64,000 bases of DNA from Pseudomonadota bacterium (GTDB lineage: Bacteria; Pseudomonadota; Alphaproteobacteria; Rhizobiales; Beijerinckiaceae). The position numbers were made by a program, and so were the translations under genes. The stretch's first letter is position 1, and every line of letters begins with the position of its first letter. The stretch is taken from positions 1 to 64,000 of the forward strand of contig JAEWKH010000001.1 of NCBI GenBank assembly GCA_023386155.1, read 5' to 3'. The notes beneath the pieces were generated by a model. The model ran no database searches and was not told the origin of the DNA. It saw only the letters and a program-made list of their open reading frames with translations. Below are positions 1 through 8,677 of this stretch, one piece after another.

Positions 1-111
1 GCAGCCCGTACCCGCGACAGCCTCTGGAGCACAATAGGGGAAGCACTTGATGCATTCACTCCAGACGAATGCCGCAACTACATCAGGAACTCAGGATATG
101 AGCCCGTCTAA
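1..111 (+). mobile_element. IS630-type transposase, C-terminal remnant (partial at window edge)
   Basis: Frame 1 is open from the first base and ends at TAA 109-111, giving 36 residues that finish FTPDECRNYIRNSGYEPV. This is the usual C-terminal tail of IS630-family DDE transposases (established family pattern). Only the tail is in the window, so whether the upstream element is intact is unknown. It suggests an insertion sequence borders the left end of the region. Confidence 0.75.
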
Positions 112-153
112 AGACAAAATGCTCTAGAGCCGCCGCACGGGATGTTGAATGCG

Positions 154-660
154 TCAGGCGTGCTTGGGTTGGGCATAGGCGGCCCGGTTCCACGGGGCCT
201 TCTTCAGGATCCGGGCCATGCCGCAGATCCCGGTGACGCCCGCTACGGTCAGCCCGACGCCGACGAAGGCTGGGATGACAAAGAACCAGGGCGACACGAG
301 CAGGCCCAGCATCGTGCCGAGGAAAGCCATGCTGCCAGCGCCGATCTGCACCTGTCGCTGCAGCTCCAGCGGCTGCCGGCGGTCGACAGCCACCGGCAGG
401 CCCGCCTTCTTCCAGGCGTCGATCCCGCCCTCGACGATGAAGGCCTCGCAGGCGCTGCCGGCCTTGGCGGCAAGGCGGGCGGCGTTGCCCTGGGTCCGCG
501 CGCCGCTCCTGCAGTGGAAGATGACCCGCTGGCCTTCGGACAGGGCAAGGTTCGCTTGGTCCAGCTTCGACAGGGCCATCAAGCGGGCGCCAAGGATCTT
601 CTCCCGGGCATGCTCGTCGGCTTCGCGGATGTCGACCAGGACGGCGCCTTGGTCGAGCAA
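154..660 (-). CDS. Rhodanese-domain protein with C-terminal two-helix membrane region; possible start frameshift
   Basis: A rhodanese domain (VDIREADEH near the start; active-site loop HCRSGART with the persulfide-carrying Cys) is followed by a hydrophobic DUF2892-like pair of membrane helices. Such proteins move sulfane sulfur at the inner membrane. The divergent neighbour is a persulfide-dioxygenase-like enzyme, a pairing typical of BigR-controlled sulfide detoxification operons. The only in-frame start found is TTG at 660, already inside the rhodanese fold. The homologous-looking sequence TLSPTEAKRLL lies upstream in frame but has no start. A GGAG-preceded ATG at 692 is one base out of frame, so either a one-base deletion broke the gene or a TTG start is used. 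The function is clear; the integrity is not. Confidence 0.7.
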   Translation of the reverse strand: MLDQGAVLVDIREADEHAREKILGARLMALSKLDQANLALSEGQRVIFHCRSGARTQGNAARLAAKAGSACEAFIVEGGIDAWKKAGLPVAVDRRQPLELQRQVQIGAGSMAFLGTMLGLLVSPWFFVIPAFVGVGLTVAGVTGICGMARILKKAPWNRAAYAQPKHA

Positions 661-750
661 CCGCTTGGCTTCGGTGGGGCTGAGGGTGGCATGGTGGATC
701 TCCGATGTGGGGCGGCCCTGGAGGCAGGCCCGACTTTATTAGGTATTGCT

Positions 751-778
751 TATTTAGTTTTCTCTCATATATTGTCAA
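751..778 (-). promoter_or_regulatory. Sigma70-like promoter for the rhodanese gene
   Basis: Read on the minus strand, TTGACA (778-773) is followed after 16 bp by TAAATA (756-751). The AT-rich divergent gap between the rhodanese and persulfide-dioxygenase-like genes would also suit a BigR/ArsR-type operator, but no clean dyad was identified. Confidence 0.5.
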
Positions 779-815
779 CCACAGCGGCAAACGAACCATT
801 GAGGAGGTTCAGACG

Positions 816-1700
816 ATGTCCGGCCAGCCTATCATCCAGGCGTTCTTCGACGAGCCCACCAATACCGTCAGCTACCTGGTCGCCGATCCAGCGACGAAGA
901 AGGCCGCGATCATCGATCCGGTGTTCGATTACGACCACAACTCCGGCACGGTCGACACGCGCTCCGTCGAGGCGATGCTCAAGGCGGCTGAGGAGGCGGG
1001 CTACACCGTCGAGTGGGCGCTGGAGACCCACGCTCATGCCGACCACCTTTCGGGCGCGCCTTACATCAAGGGGAAGACCGGCGCGAAGGTCGGCATCGGC
1101 GAGCACATCAAGGAGGTGCAGCGCATCTTCCGTCCAATCTTCAACGCCACCGATCTCGACACTGAGGGCAAGGACTTCGACCACCTGTTCAAGGATGGCG
1201 AGCGCTTCACCATCGGCGAGCTCGACGTGGAGGTGCTGCACACGCCCGGGCACACCCCGGCCGACATTTCGTACAAGATCGAGGATGCGGTGTTCGTCGG
1301 CGACACGATGTTCATGCCCGACTACGGCACCGCGCGAGCCGACTTCCCCGGCGGCGACGCCCACAAGCTCTATCACTCGATCAAGCGCCTTCTGGAGCTG
1401 ACACCTGAGACGCGGCTGTTCATGTGCCACGACTACAAGGCGCCCGGCCGCGACACCTATGCCTGGGAAACCACGGTCGCCGAGGCACGGAACAATGTGC
1501 ATCTCAAGGACGGCGTGACCGAGGACGAGTTCGTGGCCATGCGCACGGCACGCGATGCGACGCTCGCGGCGCCGCGTCTGCTTCTGCCCTCGATCCAGAC
1601 CAACATCCGGGCCGGCAAGTTTCCGCCCGCGGAAGCCAACGGCGTGCGCTACCTGATGATCCCAGTCAAGCTAAGAGGCGGTGCCGACGAGGTCATATGA
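816..1700 (+). CDS. MBL-fold hydrolase, persulfide dioxygenase-like (ETHE1/Blh type)
   Basis: A 294-residue metallo-beta-lactamase-fold enzyme. The metal-binding motif THAHADH is at residues 71-77, with further ligands in HTPGHTPAD, FVGDT and CHDYK. ETHE1/Blh enzymes oxidise glutathione persulfide to sulfite in the cytoplasm, and the divergent rhodanese partner fits this role. ATG 816 is chosen because GAGGAGG lies just upstream; the open frame extends further left but without a ribosome site. In alphaproteobacteria these genes are often controlled by the sulfide sensor BigR; that regulator is not in this window. Confidence 0.85.
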   Translation: MSGQPIIQAFFDEPTNTVSYLVADPATKKAAIIDPVFDYDHNSGTVDTRSVEAMLKAAEEAGYTVEWALETHAHADHLSGAPYIKGKTGAKVGIGEHIKEVQRIFRPIFNATDLDTEGKDFDHLFKDGERFTIGELDVEVLHTPGHTPADISYKIEDAVFVGDTMFMPDYGTARADFPGGDAHKLYHSIKRLLELTPETRLFMCHDYKAPGRDTYAWETTVAEARNNVHLKDGVTEDEFVAMRTARDATLAAPRLLLPSIQTNIRAGKFPPAEANGVRYLMIPVKLRGGADEVI

Positions 1701-1968
1701 TTGGAAGCCAATGCCCAAGCTTAAGACTGACCTGAGACCTCCGAGAAGCAGGCGGGAGAGGTCGCAAAAGTGCGACTGTCGACCGCTGATGCAGGCTCGC
1801 GATGGCTCAAGTTAATCCTAATTGGCATCCCGATCCGGCAGGCATCAGGCTATAATCAAGCGTCGAGCGCCGGCACACCGCATCTGCTAACATTGATCCG
1901 AGTTGCGTTACCTTCGTGGCGCGTCGAGCGCCCGCTATGGAACTCAGCTGAATGAGGAGAAATGCACC

Positions 1969-2553
1969 ATGGCTCGCAATCCTGTCACCCCCTTCCGTTC
2001 CGGTGGCGGAATGTTCTCCGGCGATCCCTTTCTCTCGCTCCATCGTGAGATGAACCGTCTTTTTGATGATGTTTTTCGCAGCACCAGCCTGCCCGCCGCA
2101 ACGGGAAGCCAAGGCCAAGGCGACCTCGGCAACTTTGTAAACGCCAGCATGAATGTTTCCGAAACCGACAAGGAAATTCGTATAACGGCAGAGCTTCCTG
2201 GTGTCTCCGAGCAGGACATCGATGTCAGCCTCGACAATGATATGCTCACCATCCGCGGTGAAAAAAAGTTTGAGCGCAAAGACGAGAAGGAGAACTTCCA
2301 TTTCGTCGAGCGCTCCTACGGCACCTTCCAGCGTTCCCTGCGGCTGCCCTTCCCGGTCGATCCTGGGCAGGTTCAAGCCAATTTCGAGAATGGGGTGCTC
2401 ACGGTAGTCCTACCCAAGGCGGAGCAGCAGCAACGTTCCCGTCGCATTCAGGTGCAGGGCCGCGGGACTACAGGCCATGACAGAGCGAGCGACAGTGCCG
2501 AACAGAGCAGGGCTGGCGCGTCGGGTCAATCGTCCGATCCGAGATCCAGCTGA
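1969..2553 (+). CDS. Hsp20/alpha-crystallin family small heat shock protein
   Basis: A 194-residue small chaperone that holds unfolding cytoplasmic proteins. The N-terminal segment carries the DPFLSLHREMNRLFDD element, the alpha-crystallin domain spans roughly residues 50-150 (ITAELPGV, FENGVLTVVLPK), and a polar disordered tail follows. Start ATG 1969 has GAGGAG about 8 bp upstream. The leader contains a short hairpin (GGCGC 1918-1922 with GCGCC 1928-1932) and a CTCA/TGAG pairing that would cover the ribosome site, so a ROSE-like RNA thermometer is possible but unproven. A weak FNR-like half site (CTCAA near 1806-1810) lies upstream. Confidence 0.9.
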   Translation: MARNPVTPFRSGGGMFSGDPFLSLHREMNRLFDDVFRSTSLPAATGSQGQGDLGNFVNASMNVSETDKEIRITAELPGVSEQDIDVSLDNDMLTIRGEKKFERKDEKENFHFVERSYGTFQRSLRLPFPVDPGQVQANFENGVLTVVLPKAEQQQRSRRIQVQGRGTTGHDRASDSAEQSRAGASGQSSDPRSS

Positions 2554-2558
2554 CTGTC

Positions 2559-2593
2559 GACCCTGTGACGGGAGTGACTCCCGTCACAGGGTC
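2559..2593 (+). terminator. Strong hairpin after hsp20 (no U-tract)
   Basis: A perfect 16-bp stem (2559-2574 with 2578-2593) and a 3-base loop TGA start six bases after the hsp20 stop. There is no following T run, so it may act as a factor-dependent terminator or as an mRNA 3' stabiliser. Confidence 0.65.
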
Positions 2594-2729
2594 CAGCGCC
2601 TTGCCGGACCGTGAACGAAGCGGCACATTTGAAAGCCGCCCGCAACGGAAGAGATCTTCATCGCGCGTAGATCAGTGAGATGATTCGCGCTCAGGTCATG
2701 CAAGCTAGGCGGGTGAATGGAGGATGCTC

Positions 2730-3149
2730 ATGAGCTCATGGTGCAAGCTGGCGCCTCGCAGGAGTGACGAGGCACGCCACCTATCAGGTGCAGAGCTCAA
2801 GCTGCGTGCCCTCCGCTCGAGAATCTTGCCGCTGGTTGTTGTTCTGGCGGGGAGTGTGCTCGCCCTCCCTGTAAGCATCTCGCAGGCTCAGGATTTGGGG
2901 AGCCGCAGTCAAGGGCTCGCTCTCGCCCGCGAGACATGTGCTCCCTGTCATGCCATACGAAAGGGCGACGTGACGTCTCCGAACTCGAATGCGCCAAGCT
3001 TTGAGGCCATCGCGTCCGTTCCGGGAATGACATCGATAGCGCTGGCAGTCGCATTGAGGACTTCGCACGAGACAATGCCAAACATCGTTCTCGACGATCG
3101 AGAACTCCAAGATCTATCCGCTTACATCCTGGGTCTGAAAGATCCCTAA
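2730..3149 (+). CDS. Small periplasmic c-type cytochrome
   Basis: About 139 residues. A hydrophobic signal sequence (ILPLVVVLAGSVLALPVS, ending near SQAQ) follows a roughly 30-residue N-terminal extension. The haem-binding motif CAPCH comes next, and a distal Met ligand is likely in HETMPNIVL. It should be exported and matured by the cytochrome c system and carry electrons in the periplasm. ATG 2730 is preferred over ATG 2724 because GGAGG lies six bases before it. A similar mini-cytochrome is encoded at 30915-31232. Confidence 0.8.
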   Translation: MSSWCKLAPRRSDEARHLSGAELKLRALRSRILPLVVVLAGSVLALPVSISQAQDLGSRSQGLALARETCAPCHAIRKGDVTSPNSNAPSFEAIASVPGMTSIALAVALRTSHETMPNIVLDDRELQDLSAYILGLKDP

Positions 3150-3173
3150 CGTACCAGCCGGGTACAGGCGATC

Positions 3174-3995
3174 TCAGTGCGACATCAGCACTGGAATTGT
3201 CATAGAGCGCAGGATCTCTCGCGTGGTCCCACCGAGCATAACCTCCCGAAAACGCGAATGACCGTAGCCACCCATGACCATCAGATCGACACCTATATCG
3301 GCAGCATGGGACAAAAGGAGGTTAGCGACATCAACTTCGCCGCTCGGTATCAGCCTGGCCTCGGCATCGATGCCATGCTTGGCCAAGTGCCGCACGAGAT
3401 TTGCGCTCGAGAGGAGCGGGTCTTCGTGAGCGCCCTGGCTGATGGTGACGATCTGAACGCGCTGGGCCAAGCTCAGGATCGGCATCGCATCGGCCACGGC
3501 CCTTGCCGCAGGTTCTCCACCATCCCACGCAACAAGGACCGTCTTGAGCTGCTGGCGTGCGGGGATGAAGGGGACGATGATGAGGGGTCGCCCCGAACCG
3601 AACAGGGCCGCCTCCACGATCTCTGTGGTATCCAGGCGTTCGAGATTGGGTTGAGGGAGGACGATAGCATCGTAACTTCGCGCAAGGTGGCTGATCGAGA
3701 TGTCGACCCTTCCAGCGACCGCCTCGAAGCTGAGCGTTTCTGCTGCAACCCCAGCCTGCTTCGCGGCGGTCGAGAAGTCCGCAAGGGCTTTGCGGGCTGA
3801 AGCCTGGGCGTCCCGCTCGATCTGGGAAACAAGATCACCTGGCAGTTCCAACGCAAGATAGGGAGGGATGGACGGCTCGACCACGGGGGCTGCTGCCGTG
3901 ATCGTGGCGCCGCAGGTGCTCGAGAGCCAAATTCCGTATGCGCCAGCCGCTTCCATGCCATTGCCGGCCAACACCAGTAAATCCCTGAAGGCCAT
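3174..3995 (-). CDS. Universal stress protein, tandem-domain type
   Basis: A 273-residue USP-family protein. The first half is degenerate; the second half carries the typical VLVAWDGGEPAARAVADAMP strand-helix and the nucleotide-binding-like GGYGHSRFREVMLGG loop near the C-terminus. USPs bind ATP or AMP and support survival in growth arrest and hypoxia. ATG 3995 has GGGAGGTGAAG before it; the longer open frame to 4109 lacks a ribosome site. An FNR-type box lies at 4083-4096 on the promoter side, with a CATTCT -10-like hexamer about 22 bp beyond it. Confidence 0.88.
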   Translation of the reverse strand: MAFRDLLVLAGNGMEAAGAYGIWLSSTCGATITAAAPVVEPSIPPYLALELPGDLVSQIERDAQASARKALADFSTAAKQAGVAAETLSFEAVAGRVDISISHLARSYDAIVLPQPNLERLDTTEIVEAALFGSGRPLIIVPFIPARQQLKTVLVAWDGGEPAARAVADAMPILSLAQRVQIVTISQGAHEDPLLSSANLVRHLAKHGIDAEARLIPSGEVDVANLLLSHAADIGVDLMVMGGYGHSRFREVMLGGTTREILRSMTIPVLMSH

Positions 3996-4082
3996 CTTCA
4001 CCTCCCTTAGGTCCCGCACGGACTGCCTGTCAGCACAGCGGGCCCGTCCAGCAAGAGAATGCCACAGGACCCCGAGATAGCT

Positions 4083-4096
4083 TTGATCTGCCTCAA
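4083..4096 (-). promoter_or_regulatory. FNR/FixK-type box before the USP gene at 3174-3995
   Basis: On the minus strand the sequence is TTGAG-GCAG-ATCAA, one change from the TTGAT-N4-ATCAA consensus. It ends 87 bp before the USP start codon, with CATTCT placed as a -10 hexamer about 22-27 bp downstream, which is class II (-41.5) geometry. Confidence 0.6.
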
Positions 4097-4249
4097 TCCC
4101 GACCCTCAACTGCTTCGAAGCGACGCCTATGAGAGCTTCCTAAGGCGCTCGCCTTAGCAAAGGTTGCGCTGTACGTCATAGTCCCATCACTGCGAGCGGC
4201 AGCTTTCGCACCTGAGGCTGGTTCGATTGGCCCGCTGCGGTGGGGAAGA

Positions 4250-4263
4250 TTGATCCATATCAA
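4250..4263 (+). promoter_or_regulatory. Perfect FNR/FixK-type box before the 4360 gene and ppsA
   Basis: TTGAT-CCAT-ATCAA matches the CRP/FNR-family consensus exactly. It lies 96 bp before ATG 4360 and could drive the small gene and the downstream ppsA-glk genes. The -10 element here is less clear than at the other boxes. Confidence 0.75.
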
Positions 4264-4359
4264 GGTCGAAGCCACGGAGTACGAGGACACTCCATGGTAC
4301 GCCAAGTCTCGACTCGCTTTGACACTCAGGCTTATCGGGCTCAAATTGTGGAGGATATT

Positions 4360-4566
4360 ATGCATTCCGCCTTCCACGTCGGCCAGCTTGTTCGCACCGC
4401 ATCAGTCTCACCAACCAGGGTGGGTGGGCGCGTCTATTGCATCGTCAGTGTTCTTCCTTCAGGCGACAGCGATGGTCCTGTGTATCGAATAAAGAGCATG
4501 GCAGGGGACGAGCGTGTCGTCCGTCCCGATGAGATCAGAATAGCACCCAAGACAGCCTTGCCGTAG
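4360..4566 (+). CDS. Small conserved hypothetical protein (68 aa)
   Basis: Starts MHSAFHVGQLVRT and contains GGRVYCIVSVLP and YRIKSMAGDERVVRPDEI, resembling short alphaproteobacterial proteins of unknown function. ATG 4360 is favoured by GGAGG seven bases upstream, although the frame is open further left. There is no signal peptide or membrane segment. It sits behind a perfect FNR-type box and before ppsA, which suggests co-induction under low oxygen. No function is assigned. Confidence 0.65.
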   Translation: MHSAFHVGQLVRTASVSPTRVGGRVYCIVSVLPSGDSDGPVYRIKSMAGDERVVRPDEIRIAPKTALP

Positions 4567-4757
4567 TATCCGAGCTCGGCTTGTAAGCAGCCAAGCAGCG
4601 GCTGCCGAAACACTGCGCTAAGCTGCACGGGGTTCTTCACGGTCTGCCCCGAACCTCGATCTCGAACTTTCCTAGGGCGCAGCGCCGTGAGCACCATGAC
4701 CTTCGAAGCTTGCTGCCGAAGGTGTCGAAGCTGTTCGAGAAGAAAGGGTACGGACCC

Positions 4758-7181
4758 ATGGAGAACCGCTACCGCTTCATCCGCTACTTTCGCGACATCG
4801 GTTTAGAGGATGTCCCCGTTGTGGGAGGCAAGAATGCGTCGCTTGGTGAACTCTATCGCGAGCTGACGTCGCAAGGTCTGCTCGTGCCGAACGGCTTCTC
4901 CATCACGGCCGAAGGTTACCGTTTCGTGCTGGACAAGGCGGGAGCCTGGACCCAGCTGCACACGATCCTTGACCCGGTCGATCCAGGCAATCTCTCCGAC
5001 CTAGCGGACCGCGCCCGCCGCGCGCGAGACCTCATCTATGGCTCAACACTTCCGGAGGAGCTGGCCGGAGAGATCCGGCAGGCGCTTCGGGAGCTGACTG
5101 AAGAGTACGGACCCAGCCTGACGGTCGCGATCCGCAGTTCGGCTACAGCAGAGGACCTCCCCACTGCAAGCTTCGCGGGCCAGCACGACAGCTACCTCAA
5201 CATTGGCGGCGAGGGGAATGTACTCGACACGGTGCGGCGCTGCTTCGCCAGCCTGTTCACCGACCGGGCCATCCGCTACCGGATCAACAACGGCTTCGAC
5301 CATTTCAAGATCTCCAACTCGGTCGGAGTCATGAAGATGGTGCGCTCTGACCTCGCCTCCTCAGGTGTCGCGTTCTCCATCGATACTGAGACCGGGTTCC
5401 CGGACGTGGTCTTCATCACGGGTGCCTATGGACTGGGTGAGAATGTGGTGCAGGGCGCGGTCGATCCCGACGAGTTCTATGTCTTCAAGCCAACGCTCAA
5501 GCTCGGGCATCGCGGTGTCCTTCGCCGCGAACTCGGCAGCAAGAAGATCAGGATGGTTTATGCCGAGGGCGGCACGCGCGAGCAGACCCGCAACATCCCG
5601 ACGGACAAGAAGGAGCGCGAACGCTTCTGTATCAGCGACGCGGAGGTCCTGACGCTGGCCGACTGTGTCGTGACGATCGAGGAACACTACAGCGCCCGGG
5701 CCGGCGAACGACGCCCCATGGACGTTGAGTGGGCCAAGGACGGCCTGGACGGCAAGCTCTACATCGTCCAGGCCAGACCTGAGACGGTGGCCTCGCGCTT
5801 CGACCGGAACATGGTTGAAGAATACCGGCTGATGGGCAAGGGACCCGTGAAGGCCGAGGGCCGCGCGGTCGGCACGAAGGTCAGATCGGGCAGGGCACGC
5901 GTCATTGGCCACCGGACCGACCTCGCCGATTTTCAGCCCGGCGAAGTTTTGGTATCCGATACCACCTCCCCCGACTGGGGCACGGTGATGAAGACGGCGG
6001 CTGCTATTGTCACGAATCGAGGCGGACGGACCTGTCATGCGGCCATTGTTGCCCGTGAGCTCGGCCTACCGGCCGTCGTCGGCGCCGACACCGCTACCCG
6101 CGCCATCCGCACCGGCGATCTCGTCACCGTCTCGTGTGCGGAAGGCATCACCGGGCGAGTCTATGAGGGCGAAGTGCCCTTCAAGGTGAAGCGTACCGAC
6201 CTTTCCAGATTGCCCCGCCCAGCTACCCAGATCATGATGAATGTGGGCGAGCCGGACAACGCGTTCGCCTTGAGCTTCCTTCCGAACGATGGGGTCGGGC
6301 TGGCCCGGATGGAGTTCATCATCACGAATTCCATCAAGGTGCATCCGATGGCCCTCGTTCACCCGGACCGGGTGTCGGACCCGGCAGAGCGGGTCGAGAT
6401 TGAGCGCCTGACGGCACACTACGCCAAGCCAACTGACTTTTTCGTCGAGCGCCTATCCGAGGGGATCGCCACCATTGCCGCCGCGTTCTATCCCAAGCCG
6501 GTCGTTGTGCGCCTGTCGGACTTCAAGACCAATGAATATGCCAGCCTCCTCGGCGGCAGGGCGTTCGAGCCTGAGGAAGCCAACCCGATGCTGGGCTTTC
6601 GCGGGGCGTCTCGGTATGCCCATCCGGCTTACGAGGCAGGCTTTGCCCTGGAATGCGCAGCCCTCAAGCGCGCCCGGGATGATTTGGGCCTCACCAACAT
6701 CATTCCCATGATTCCCTTCTGCCGCCGGGTGGAGGAAGCCGAGCGGGTTGTTAAGACAATGAGCCAGCATGGCCTGACGCGGGGCGAGAACGGGCTCCAG
6801 ATCTACGTGATGTGCGAGATCCCGAACAACGTGATCGAGATCGACGCCTTCTCGAAGCATTTCGACGGCTTCTCCATCGGGTCCAACGACCTGACCCAGC
6901 TCACCCTTGGCGTCGACCGGGATTCCGAGATCGTCGCGTTCGACTTCGATGAGCGCGATCCTGGCGTCATGAAGATGATCGACATGGCGGTCGAGGGAAC
7001 GCGCCGCAACCGCCGCCATTCGGGCATCTGCGGCCAAGCTCCCTCCGACTATCCGGAAGTCGCCGATCACCTCGTCCGGATCGGCATCGAGTCGATGAGC
7101 CTCAATCCCGATACCGTGCTGAAGACCACGTTGCGCGTGCTCGACATCGAGCGCTCGCTTGGTCGCGAGCCGAGGAGGTAA
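4758..7181 (+). CDS. ppsA: Phosphoenolpyruvate synthase
   Basis: An 807-residue enzyme converting pyruvate, ATP and water to PEP, AMP and phosphate. Domain order is the N-terminal ATP-binding pyruvate kinase-like domain (GGKNASLGELY; IRSSATAEDLPTASFAGQ), the swivelling phosphohistidine domain (GGRTCHAAIV, catalytic His about residue 427), and the C-terminal PEP-binding barrel (IGSNDLTQ near 706; SGICGQAPSD with the conserved Cys near 757). ATG 4758 is chosen because homologues begin just before the GLEDVPVVGG segment; a TTG further upstream is unnecessary. It is followed within 3 bp by glucokinase, implying one transcript. In this context it would return lactate- or pyruvate-derived carbon to hexose phosphates. 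Confidence 0.93.
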   Translation: MENRYRFIRYFRDIGLEDVPVVGGKNASLGELYRELTSQGLLVPNGFSITAEGYRFVLDKAGAWTQLHTILDPVDPGNLSDLADRARRARDLIYGSTLPEELAGEIRQALRELTEEYGPSLTVAIRSSATAEDLPTASFAGQHDSYLNIGGEGNVLDTVRRCFASLFTDRAIRYRINNGFDHFKISNSVGVMKMVRSDLASSGVAFSIDTETGFPDVVFITGAYGLGENVVQGAVDPDEFYVFKPTLKLGHRGVLRRELGSKKIRMVYAEGGTREQTRNIPTDKKERERFCISDAEVLTLADCVVTIEEHYSARAGERRPMDVEWAKDGLDGKLYIVQARPETVASRFDRNMVEEYRLMGKGPVKAEGRAVGTKVRSGRARVIGHRTDLADFQPGEVLVSDTTSPDWGTVMKTAAAIVTNRGGRTCHAAIVARELGLPAVVGADTATRAIRTGDLVTVSCAEGITGRVYEGEVPFKVKRTDLSRLPRPATQIMMNVGEPDNAFALSFLPNDGVGLARMEFIITNSIKVHPMALVHPDRVSDPAERVEIERLTAHYAKPTDFFVERLSEGIATIAAAFYPKPVVVRLSDFKTNEYASLLGGRAFEPEEANPMLGFRGASRYAHPAYEAGFALECAALKRARDDLGLTNIIPMIPFCRRVEEAERVVKTMSQHGLTRGENGLQIYVMCEIPNNVIEIDAFSKHFDGFSIGSNDLTQLTLGVDRDSEIVAFDFDERDPGVMKMIDMAVEGTRRNRRHSGICGQAPSDYPEVADHLVRIGIESMSLNPDTVLKTTLRVLDIERSLGREPRR

Positions 7182-7183
7182 AG

Positions 7184-8230
7184 CTGCATTCACCTCCATC
7201 CGCCCCGGGATCCGAGCGCACCTTCACGTTTCCGATCCTCATCGGGGACATCGGCGGCACCTACAGCCGGTTTGCCGTTCTGGAGCGGCTTGGCGACCCG
7301 CTGCCGCGCCTCGTGCGCACGGACACCACACAGCACGCTGCGCCGAGCGCAGCGATCCGGTTTGCCCTGCAGGAACTGGGCGGTCCGCCGCCGCGCTCCG
7401 CCTTCATCGGGCTTGCAGGCCGCGTCGATGGGCCGGTCGCCCGGCTCACCAATGCGCCTTGGGTTGTCGATGCGGCCTGGATCGGCTCTGAGCTAAACCT
7501 CGAGAAGGTCGTTCTCCTCAATGACTATATCCCGGTCGCCGCCGCGACTCTCCTGCTCGATCCTGAGCATCCTGGCGAACTTGTGCGGATCGGCCCTGTG
7601 CTTCCTGGCCGACAGGGTCTACGCCTTGCCCTCGGGCCCGGCACAGGTTTTGGCGCGGCAGCCTGCCTCCCCGTTCAGGATCGATACTGGCTGCAGTCGA
7701 CGGAGGCTGGACATACGGATTTTGGGGCGTGCACCCCCGAGGACCTTGCGCTCTGGCCGCTGATCGAAGCCGTCGGCGGCCGGATCAGCGCCGAGACCTT
7801 ACTGTCCGGGCCCGGGCTGGTGCGCCTGTATCATGCCACTGCGAACCGCATCGGCATAATCCCCGCCTGCAACACGCCGGCCGATGTGCTGCTTGCGGCA
7901 GAGTCCGGAGCAGCCTCAGAGGCGCTCCGCCATTTTGTATCCCTGCTCGGGCGCTTTGCGGGTGATCTTGCCCTGATCCTTAGCGCCTGCGGCGGCGTCT
8001 TCCTGGGCAGTGGTATTCCTCCGAGGATCATCGATGTGCTCGGCCGTGGCGAGTTCCGCTCAGCCTTCGAGAGAAAGACTCCGTTCGAGACGGTCATGAG
8101 TGCTGTCCCGACCTTTGTCATCATCCACCCTGAGCCTGCAATGGCCGGCCTCGCGATGATCGCGAGCCATCCCGATCGTTTTATGTTTGAGGCTCATGGC
8201 TGGTCTTTGCTGAATGACAGGGTTCCATGA
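7184..8230 (+). CDS. glk: Glucokinase, probable CTG start
   Basis: A ROK-unrelated bacterial glucokinase of about 348 residues that phosphorylates glucose with ATP. The N-terminal phosphate-binding motif LIGDIGGTYSRFAVLE and the later LALGPGTGFGAA and FLGSGIPPRI motifs are present. The first ATG/GTG/TTG in frame is GTG 7313, which would delete the phosphate-binding motif. CTG 7184 lies five bases after GAGGAGG and gives the normal length, so CTG initiation is the best reading. The ribosome site lies within the last codons of ppsA, so the two are translationally adjacent. Glucose released during glycogen breakdown by the GlgX/GlgP pair encoded nearby would be its substrate. Confidence 0.85.
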   Translation: MHSPPSAPGSERTFTFPILIGDIGGTYSRFAVLERLGDPLPRLVRTDTTQHAAPSAAIRFALQELGGPPPRSAFIGLAGRVDGPVARLTNAPWVVDAAWIGSELNLEKVVLLNDYIPVAAATLLLDPEHPGELVRIGPVLPGRQGLRLALGPGTGFGAAACLPVQDRYWLQSTEAGHTDFGACTPEDLALWPLIEAVGGRISAETLLSGPGLVRLYHATANRIGIIPACNTPADVLLAAESGAASEALRHFVSLLGRFAGDLALILSACGGVFLGSGIPPRIIDVLGRGEFRSAFERKTPFETVMSAVPTFVIIHPEPAMAGLAMIASHPDRFMFEAHGWSLLNDRVP

Positions 8231-8285
8231 CGAAGGCTCATCCTGCGGCCAGGAAACTCACTAGCTTAGACAGAGGAGTACCCAT

Positions 8286-8510
8286 ATGACATACAACGAA
8301 TTGCACCAGATTCTTGCCTGGCTTCCTATCAATGGTCGCCTGGACCTGCCACTTGATATTCTCGAGAAGCTGTTTCCTCACTCTCCAAACACCACGGAGG
8401 TTGACGCTGGTTCTTTTCACGCGGCACAAGCCCTCGCGAAAGAACATGGCTGCGTCTTCGGATACGATGATGAGGTTCACGTGGGTATTTTTCGGAAGCT
8501 CAATGCCTGA
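8286..8510 (+). CDS. Small hypothetical protein (74 aa)
   Basis: Starts MTYNELHQILAWLP and contains a helix-rich segment (LDLPLDILEKLFP) and FHAAQALAKEHGCVFGYDD. It has a good ribosome site (GAGGAG about 9 bp before ATG 8286). It is soluble, with no recognised domain. It lies 55 bp after glk and may be the last gene of the ppsA-glk transcript. The opposite-strand frame over the same bases looks less protein-like. Confidence 0.6.
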   Translation: MTYNELHQILAWLPINGRLDLPLDILEKLFPHSPNTTEVDAGSFHAAQALAKEHGCVFGYDDEVHVGIFRKLNA

Positions 8511-8677
8511 TCGGGTGCAAGAGAGAAGTGTAAATAATCGTCAGGGCTTGCGAGCCTCTGCTTTGAGCAGAGGCTATGACGGAACTTAGGGGACGTGGCT
8601 GATCAGTTGGCGTTGTGTATTGGCGGAGGAACTTAAGACTGAGGAACCAGCGATCAGGACAGCTAGAACCGGCGGCG

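Noticed and set aside
1797..1810. FNR-like word TCGCG-ATGG-CTCAA upstream of hsp20
   Set aside because: The left half site deviates too far from TTG and it lies about 160 bp from the start, unlike the seven accepted boxes.
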